From: Brevibacillus laterosporus
GTDB lineage: Bacteria > Bacillota > Bacilli > Brevibacillales > Brevibacillaceae
DNA: 36,347 nt
Reading direction: 5' to 3'
Assembly (NCBI RefSeq): GCF_030489605.1
Contig: NZ_JAUKFY010000032.1
Span: forward strand, 1-36,347
Shown here: positions 31,319 through 36,347 of the stretch, in pieces
Layout: every line of letters begins with the position of its first letter
How positions within the stretch are numbered: position 1 is the first letter of the stretch
Notes under the pieces: model-generated
Database searches by the model: none
The model's input: the letters and a program-made list of their open reading frames with translations, nothing else
What the model was told of the DNA's origin: nothing
Made by a program: the position numbers and the translations under genes

Positions 31319-32758
31319 ATGAAGTTTTGGCAGAAAATATACTTATTTTCCATTCTTGCATTCGTTCTCATCTTTAATATTTTTTCGATAATGGTCCTCG
31401 AGCGGAATCACACGAAAATGCTGGAACAGGAAATCAATAGCGCATTAAGTCAGTACATCAGCATTCATTCTAGCGTAAATGCAATCCTTCCAATCCTTCG
31501 TATCTATGATTCCGTCGATTACGAAAAAACAGTATTAACCAATATTGCTAACGAATTTGTCGAGAAAAACAGCGAGCAACGAATCTATTTGCAGATTTTA
31601 AATGACAGCAATCAGGGGATTTTCAGCAATACCGATTTCAAGATGCCGTTTGAGCGTAAGGAGCTGGACAAGCTCGATGCAGATGAAATCAAATATATCT
31701 TGCGAGATATTGATGAACGTACGATATTGTTTGCGACGAATATAACGTACATTAATCATAAAAGATACGTATTCACCTACATGAAGGATTTTACGCCGGT
31801 GTATCAGGAGCGCGCAGAACAGTACAGCTTTTTCTTCAAAGTGGATGTAGCTGCCTGCTTCCTTTACATGCTCATTATGTACTTTGTGAGCAAAGGCCTG
31901 ACGAAGCCGATCGATCGTCTAAATCGAACGGCTCAGGTTATTGCACAGGGGGATTTTTCAGAACGAGTTCAGCTAACAACAAAGGATGAAATCGGCGTGC
32001 TGGCGCAGAATTTTAACGAAATGGCTTCGGTGGTTGAGGATAAAATCAATGACTTGGAGCTACACAATCAACAGAAGCAAAGGTTTATCAATAACTTTAC
32101 TCACGAATTAAAAACACCGTTGACCTCGATTATTGGATTCGCCAATTTTCTGAGAACAACTAAATACAATGAGGAGATATTTTTAGATGCTCTTGATGTC
32201 ATTTATTCAGAGGGAAAGCGGCTAGAATCCTTTTCGTTAAAGCTGATGGATTTGGTTTTCCTCGAGGAGCACCATTTTCAGATGGAGGAACATGATCTTA
32301 AAGCCACAATTGCCGAAATGGAACCTGTGCTGAAAATGAAAGCGAGAGAAAAGCAGATTACCATCGTTATCGATTGCGAAGAAGGGTCGCTGCTTATGGA
32401 TAAGGATTTAATAAAAAGCTTAATTTTCAATCTTGTAGATAATGCGCTTAAAGCTTCCGCCAAACAGCAGAGCATTACACTTCGCACCTGCTGGAGCAAT
32501 AACCATTGCATCCTCGAAATAATTGATCAGGGCATAGGGATTGCCAAAGAGCATCAGGATAAAATATTTGAACCGTTTTTCATGACGGATATAGCAAGAA
32601 CGAGAAGCAATAATGGAGCGGGCTTAGGTCTCTCCATATGTCACAGTATTGCAGACATTCATAAAGCCAGTATCAAAGTGATTAGCGAAGTCAATCAAGG
32701 TACGACAATACAGGTTATTTTTAATGGGACGGGTCAAAAGGTTGGGGTGCAACAATGA
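31319..32758 (+). CDS. Sensor histidine kinase
   Basis: A 479-residue membrane kinase. TM1 is at about 6-28. The extracytoplasmic region of about 140 residues has no recognised fold. TM2 is at about 171-191, HAMP at about 192-246 (LTKPIDRLNRTAQVIAQGDFSERVQL), and HisKA with phospho-acceptor H262 (NNFTHELKTPLTSIIGF). HATPase has N box FNLVDNALKAS, G1 IIDQGIGI, F box DKIFEPFFM and G2 GAGLGLSI. The last four bases overlap the lipoprotein start. The ligand is unknown; envelope stress is plausible given the neighbours. Confidence 0.95.
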   Translation: MKFWQKIYLFSILAFVLIFNIFSIMVLERNHTKMLEQEINSALSQYISIHSSVNAILPILRIYDSVDYEKTVLTNIANEFVEKNSEQRIYLQILNDSNQGIFSNTDFKMPFERKELDKLDADEIKYILRDIDERTILFATNITYINHKRYVFTYMKDFTPVYQERAEQYSFFFKVDVAACFLYMLIMYFVSKGLTKPIDRLNRTAQVIAQGDFSERVQLTTKDEIGVLAQNFNEMASVVEDKINDLELHNQQKQRFINNFTHELKTPLTSIIGFANFLRTTKYNEEIFLDALDVIYSEGKRLESFSLKLMDLVFLEEHHFQMEEHDLKATIAEMEPVLKMKAREKQITIVIDCEEGSLLMDKDLIKSLIFNLVDNALKASAKQQSITLRTCWSNNHCILEIIDQGIGIAKEHQDKIFEPFFMTDIARTRSNNGAGLGLSICHSIADIHKASIKVISEVNQGTTIQVIFNGTGQKVGVQQ

Positions 32759-33495
32759 AAAAATATCTATTTTCTATTGTAAGCGTGGCGTTTTTAGTAA
32801 TGACGACAGGTTGCACTGGATTTTACAATGCGATCGAGAAGGACACTGTCATGGTTAAAAAAATAAATAATGAGCACAAGAGCAACGAGGTGGAATATGA
32901 AGGGGCTCTTTCTCAAGATGCCATGAGGATGCTTAGCGTAAATGCCGTTAACAAATATTTTAATGAGAAGCTCACTGTAGATGATGTCCAATTTGAGCTA
33001 TCGGTGATTGATCAGAACAAGCTGAAGAATCTAGTCGAAAAAGTATTCAAGGGACTAAATCCTGAAGTAAGTGAACATGTCGAAAAGGAGCTAAACAAAA
33101 TTCCCAGTGGGCTGTACTATATGACGCTAACTGTTTCGACCGGTACCAAAGATATTTACGATATTATCTTGAATGCCAGAGACGGAGATGTTCTTAAAAT
33201 CTTGAAAGTAAACGGAGCGAACTTCTTTGGTGACACATCTCCCGGTCGTAATCTGTTTGAACTGGCTGATCAGTTTATCCAGGAAAAAGGAGGTTCTGAG
33301 CTGGCGTCCGATCTGACATTGGATCAGGATGCTGTGCGGGTTGGGATCAAGACGGAAGTTTATTATAAGAGCAAGACTAACAAAGCGTGGAAATATAACG
33401 TGATGATAAATCAAAGAACAATGAAAGTGATTGGCTTTAACAAGGATATCATGGCAATGCTCAATTATTATTCAGGATCGACCTCTTATCGATAA
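32755..33495 (+). CDS. Lipoprotein of the two-component operon, unknown function
   Basis: A 246-residue lipoprotein with a type II signal peptide: MKKYLFSIVSVAFLVMT, lipobox T-T-G-C with C20 lipidated. The mature part has an acidic alpha/beta composition (VNAVNKYFNEKLTVDDVQFELSVIDQ, and a later VYYKSKTNKAWKYNVMINQRTMKVIGFN with PepSY-like flavour) but no family that I can name. Its ATG overlaps the kinase stop (ATGA), so kinase and lipoprotein are coupled. It may modulate the sensor outside the membrane, as accessory lipoproteins do in other kinase operons (inference). A strong terminator follows. Confidence 0.8.
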   Translation: MKKYLFSIVSVAFLVMTTGCTGFYNAIEKDTVMVKKINNEHKSNEVEYEGALSQDAMRMLSVNAVNKYFNEKLTVDDVQFELSVIDQNKLKNLVEKVFKGLNPEVSEHVEKELNKIPSGLYYMTLTVSTGTKDIYDIILNARDGDVLKILKVNGANFFGDTSPGRNLFELADQFIQEKGGSELASDLTLDQDAVRVGIKTEVYYKSKTNKAWKYNVMINQRTMKVIGFNKDIMAMLNYYSGSTSYR

Positions 33496-33500
33496 TCCTA

Positions 33501-33533
33501 AGACTGGCCGCTAGTTGCGGCTGGTCTTTTTTT
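33501..33533 (+). terminator. Terminator of the two-component operon
   Basis: AGACTGGCCGC (33501-33511) pairs fully, with two G-U pairs, to GCGGCTGGTCT (33517-33527) around a 5-base loop. T residues continue to 33533. Confidence 0.93.
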
Positions 33534-33557
33534 GTGCGGCATCGACCTTAAATCTCA

Positions 33558-33627
33558 ACATTTTACAACTTGATTACAAGTCCATCTCACTTATCATATA
33601 ATCCCGTACTACACTGATTGCATACTC
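33558..33627 (+). promoter_or_regulatory. Conserved 70-base promoter/operator element, OatA-like gene copy
   Basis: Direct repeats TTACAA at 33563-33568 and 33574-33579 (11-base period). The second is the -35, with a 17-base spacer to a perfect -10 TATAAT (33597-33602). The expected transcription start is near 33609, and the shared ACTACACTG and TTGCAT lie in the 5' leader. It matches the inverted copy before the LCP gene (30433-30364). Confidence 0.8.
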
Positions 33628-33671
33628 CAAGTTATGGTGTGTTACAAATGTTAGAGGGAGGTCAAGTTTCA

Positions 33672-35540
33672 GTGGAAGCGATGTATCGATTGAATAAACC
33701 GCATGTAAATATAGAGGGGGGCAGTCGACGATATATGCCGGGATTGGACGGGATACGGGCACTAGCTGTTCTTGTCGTGGTGGCATATCATTTTGGGTGG
33801 AGCGGAGTCTCAGGTGGACTGCTGGGAGTTAATGTATTCTTCGTTCTGTCCGGGTATCTCATAATGGATCTATTGGTGGAAGAGTATCGGAGCAGAGGGC
33901 GGATCGATCTGAAACGATTCTGGTTCCGTCGCGCACGCAGGCTACTTCCAGCCCTGCTACTTATGTTACTTGTTGTTTCCGTAATTCTGGTTATATTGGA
34001 TAGCAGTCGATTCGTCTCGATTCGGGGAGATATTTGGGCTGCGATCATGTACATGAGTAACTGGTACTTTATTTATCACGATGTGTCATACTTCGAGAGC
34101 TTTGGTCCAGCTTCTCCTTTCGGACATCTCTGGTCACTGGCAGTCGAGGAGCAATTCTATCTTCTGCTACCGTTGTTACTGTTTGGCATCATCAGATTCA
34201 CAAAGCCTACGTGTGGAAAGCTTGCGCTGTATTTGTTGGTCGGTGCAGCAGTATCTTTTGGTACGATGGTGCTGCTATACGATCCTAATACGGACCCGAG
34301 CAGGGTGTATTATGGTACGGATACGCGAGCATTCGGATTTTTGATCGGAGCTGCACTCGCGCTTGCATGGCCAAGTCGTATTCTTGCCACGCCTTTGTCA
34401 CGTAAGGGAGCTGTTGTACTCGATATTGTAGGTGCTATCGGCGGAGCTATTGTCGCTTCCATGATTGTCTTTACCGGAGAATATGACGAGTGGCTGTATA
34501 GGGGGGGCATGGTTGTCCTCTCAGTCGCGGCGGCATTGGTCATTGCTGCTGCTGTAAGCCCGTTCACTACTGTGAGCAAACTGCTTGCTTGGAAACCTCT
34601 CAGGTGGGTCGGTCAGCGATCATATGGCATTTATCTATTGCATTACCCGATTATCGTTTTAACAGCTCCTGCAAATCCTGATACGAAAGTCAGCTTTTTC
34701 CTTCAGCTTGTTTTACTAGTGGTGATTATATGGCTGGCAGCGCTGTCTTATAAATTCGTAGAGTCACCTTTTATAGAGTCATCTACTTTAATCGAAGGCT
34801 GGAAACAAAGTAAACTCAAATTGCGGAAAAACATAAACCAGACCTTCATTCGACGTCGAAGATTATCTGTATTACTGTCAATCAGCATGATTGTTCTCTT
34901 ATGCGTCTCTTGTGCCCAGCGTGTGAGCGAGACTTCGGGAGCATCTTCCGAAGAAGTGAAGCAGGAAATGACTCAAGGCGATACTAAGGACGAGCTTAAG
35001 GAGGAACGCAAGGAAGAACCAGAGCTACATGAATTGCTGATACAGTCACAGAATGTCCAGACATCTGCTTTACAATCCGATGGGGTAACTGCTATTGGTG
35101 ATTCAGTCTTGCTCGGTGTTGCTCCAGAACTAGAGAAGCTTGTACCAGGTATTATCATCGATGCGAAGGTCAGCCGGCAAATGAAAGATGCACAAGCTAT
35201 TGTACAACAGCTTGAATCTGAAAAACGGCTTGGGAAGTGTGTCATCATCGAGCTTGGTACCAACGGCCCCTTTACATCGGATACGCTAACGAACCTGCTC
35301 GATACCCTTGGCGAAGAACGACAAATTATTCTCATTAATACGAGAGTTCCGCGTAACTGGCAGGATAAGGTGAACCAGGAGCTGAGCAGGGCAGGTGAGG
35401 AGCGTTCCAATGTTAAGGTAATCGATTGGCATTCCTATAGTGCGAACCAATCGGGCTGGCTCACTAATGACGGCATTCATTTACAACCTGAAGGAGCAAA
35501 AGCATACGCCTCGCTGGTTGCCGAAACGATCAGTAATTAA
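33672..35540 (+). CDS. OatA-like peptidoglycan O-acetyltransferase (acyltransferase-3 plus SGNH domain)
   Basis: A 622-residue membrane enzyme that moves acetyl groups across the membrane and onto wall glycans. Residues about 20-375 form an acyltransferase-3 domain with about 10-11 membrane segments (MPGLDGIRALAVLVVVAYHFG with the catalytic His; GVNVFFVLSGYLI; HLWSLAVEEQFYLLLPL; RSYGIYLLHYPIIV). A linker rich in Lys and Glu follows. An extracytoplasmic SGNH domain (about 470-622) has G476-D477-S478 with the nucleophile Ser, GTNG at 529-532 and the D600-G-I-H603 catalytic pair. OatA-type O-acetylation gives lysozyme resistance. GTG 33672 is chosen for GGGAGGT nine bases upstream; the open frame reaches 33618 without a binding site. 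Expression should follow the 70-base element. Confidence 0.93.
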   Translation: MEAMYRLNKPHVNIEGGSRRYMPGLDGIRALAVLVVVAYHFGWSGVSGGLLGVNVFFVLSGYLIMDLLVEEYRSRGRIDLKRFWFRRARRLLPALLLMLLVVSVILVILDSSRFVSIRGDIWAAIMYMSNWYFIYHDVSYFESFGPASPFGHLWSLAVEEQFYLLLPLLLFGIIRFTKPTCGKLALYLLVGAAVSFGTMVLLYDPNTDPSRVYYGTDTRAFGFLIGAALALAWPSRILATPLSRKGAVVLDIVGAIGGAIVASMIVFTGEYDEWLYRGGMVVLSVAAALVIAAAVSPFTTVSKLLAWKPLRWVGQRSYGIYLLHYPIIVLTAPANPDTKVSFFLQLVLLVVIIWLAALSYKFVESPFIESSTLIEGWKQSKLKLRKNINQTFIRRRRLSVLLSISMIVLLCVSCAQRVSETSGASSEEVKQEMTQGDTKDELKEERKEEPELHELLIQSQNVQTSALQSDGVTAIGDSVLLGVAPELEKLVPGIIIDAKVSRQMKDAQAIVQQLESEKRLGKCVIIELGTNGPFTSDTLTNLLDTLGEERQIILINTRVPRNWQDKVNQELSRAGEERSNVKVIDWHSYSANQSGWLTNDGIHLQPEGAKAYASLVAETISN

Positions 35541-36271
35541 CAGACAGACTGTATCTTTATCGGACAAGGTTATGCAAAATGCTGCTACTTGTTTGAAGCA
35601 GCGAAAGTACGGATAGCTAAATGAAAAAAACGGTAAAAAATGAACCTGAATGACGCCACATAGTACGATTGCAGACTGGTTTACTAATTAAGGGAGCTAG
35701 ATTTCAAGTTCAAAGCAAGTTTCTTATCAAAAGCGGAACGTAAGTGGAGCAGTCTGCCGCAGCAATGCTCCACTTTTCGTTCAACTTACGCATAGGGAAA
35801 CAATTCATCTAGAGAAAACTAGCTCTAAAACGTTGAATTGGCCGGTCAATATTACTACGTTATGTACAATGGATAAACCTTAATCTAATACTATATAAAG
35901 CCTATTTTTATGTTCCTTCGATACAGATGTCGACAGCAGAGTGTTATAATTATCTAACGTCAACGGGAAAGAGCAAGCCTTCTGACATCTGTTTCGTTTT
36001 AGCATTCCATCGAATTGATTCAATCCCAACGGCCTATAGTTTCCAATGCTTCGAATAATAAAGGTTCCTAATTATATAAAAACCAGTCCCTTTTTAACCG
36101 CACAGGCACCTAATCAGATGAATGTAAAAACAAGATGTAAGCATAAAACAGTCCTCAACTTACAAATTTGTAATATTAGTGTCACCTAATTAAATAGTAA
36201 ACATTTCCCCTTTATCTTAGAATACAAGTTGTTCAAGTAAATGATGGAAAAATGAATGATGGAAAGAGGTG
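35541..36271. other. Intergenic stretch after the O-acetyltransferase
   Basis: No convincing gene. It contains an imperfect stem at 35736-35782: inner arms AAGTGGAGCA (35742-35751) and TGCTCCACTT (35766-35775), outer GAACG/CGTTC. That could be a terminator about 200 bases after the acetyltransferase gene, or the hairpin of a small repeat. A short GCTGCT/AGCAGC hairpin lies at about 35582-35603. The rest is AT-rich without structure that I can support. Confidence 0.4.
35736..35782. terminator. Hairpin, possible distal terminator
   Basis: A 10-bp perfect arm pair (35742-35751 with 35766-35775) extended by GAACG/CGTTC outside. Only TTTT follows the inner stem, so termination is uncertain. Confidence 0.4.
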
Positions 36272-36337
36272 ATGATTTCTGACATCATGAGTAAAATCTT
36301 CAGGCTATTTGTCGATGTATTGGTAAATCCTTTGTAA
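36272..36337 (+). CDS. Candidate micro-ORF, 21-residue hydrophobic peptide
   Basis: ATG 36272 follows GGAAAGAGGTG and encodes a 21-residue peptide (MISDIMSKIFRLFVDVLVNPL) before TAA. The sequence could form an amphipathic or membrane helix, as toxin or signalling peptides do. The spacing of the AGAGG core to the ATG is short (two bases), and a second ATG at 36287 has it too far away. With no homology recognised this is only a candidate. Confidence 0.25.
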   Translation: MISDIMSKIFRLFVDVLVNPL

Positions 36338-36347
36338 AGATATTTTG

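Noticed and set aside
35582-35603. GCTGCT/AGCAGC hairpin after the O-acetyltransferase gene
   Set aside because: Six base pairs without a T run; too weak to call a terminator.
1-36347. CRISPR arrays, tRNA or rRNA genes, complete insertion sequences
   Set aside because: None seen on reading both strands: no regularly spaced repeats, no tRNA-like cloverleaf or CCA-end region next to the integrase, and no intact transposase.

Overview
The window reads as a low-to-moderate GC, spore-forming Firmicute of the Brevibacillus/Paenibacillus type. Brevibacillus laterosporus is my best guess, inferred from the gene set and base composition; no marker gene proves it. The left 9.6 kb is the late end of a contractile-tail (PBSX/Myoviridae-like) prophage. 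The rest is chromosome-like DNA.

Phage part (1-10807). A head-to-tail series of overlapping genes on the + strand encodes a LysM tail protein (XkdP-like), the XkdQ hub, XkdR/DUF2577, XkdS/DUF2634, XkdT/baseplate J and XkdU. Three tail-fibre or adhesin genes follow, one of them a kelch beta-propeller. Then come a small XkdW-position protein and the lysis set: XhlA, a glucosaminidase endolysin and a holin, closed by a strong terminator. Next is accessory cargo: a two-gene cassette behind a promoter carrying a near-perfect LexA box (second gene YolD-like), and a PemK/MazF-type toxin with its putative antitoxin. A convergent tyrosine integrase ends the recognisable phage genes. A gene-poor 0.9 kb stretch, probably holding the prophage boundary, leads to a NERD-HRDC protein.

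Chromosomal part (about 12.7 kb to the end). It holds a tiny Arg/Cys-rich protein with a symmetric twin C-x3-C pattern, a self-sufficient CYP102 (P450-BM3 type) monooxygenase, a divergent P1/DmpA-NylC family hydrolase, a chemoreceptor behind a sigma-D-like promoter, and a stand-alone A-T-R NRPS (terminal thioester reductase). These are followed by an MgtC/SapB membrane protein, a tryptophan T-box and trpS, a secreted protein, a stalk-domain protein and a cupin. The last block is cell-envelope related: an LCP (LytR-CpsA-Psr) ligase, a two-component system with a lipoprotein, and an OatA-like O-acetyltransferase.

Two observations stand out. (1) Between the T-box terminator and trpS lies a well-initiated small ORF with three consecutive Trp codons. 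A hairpin follows it, and its 3' arm could otherwise pair with the trpS Shine-Dalgarno. This suggests a second, translational tryptophan-sensing layer, reminiscent of the B. subtilis anti-TRAP (rtpA) leader. (2) The LCP and OatA genes, which flank the two-component operon on opposite strands, share a 70-bp control element (about 59/70 identical by hand). It contains TTACAA-N5-TTACAA, an 11-bp-period direct repeat typical of OmpR/PhoB-family operators, overlapping the -35. This predicts a local wall-modification regulon. Most statements on function are from motif reading by eye; no search was run.
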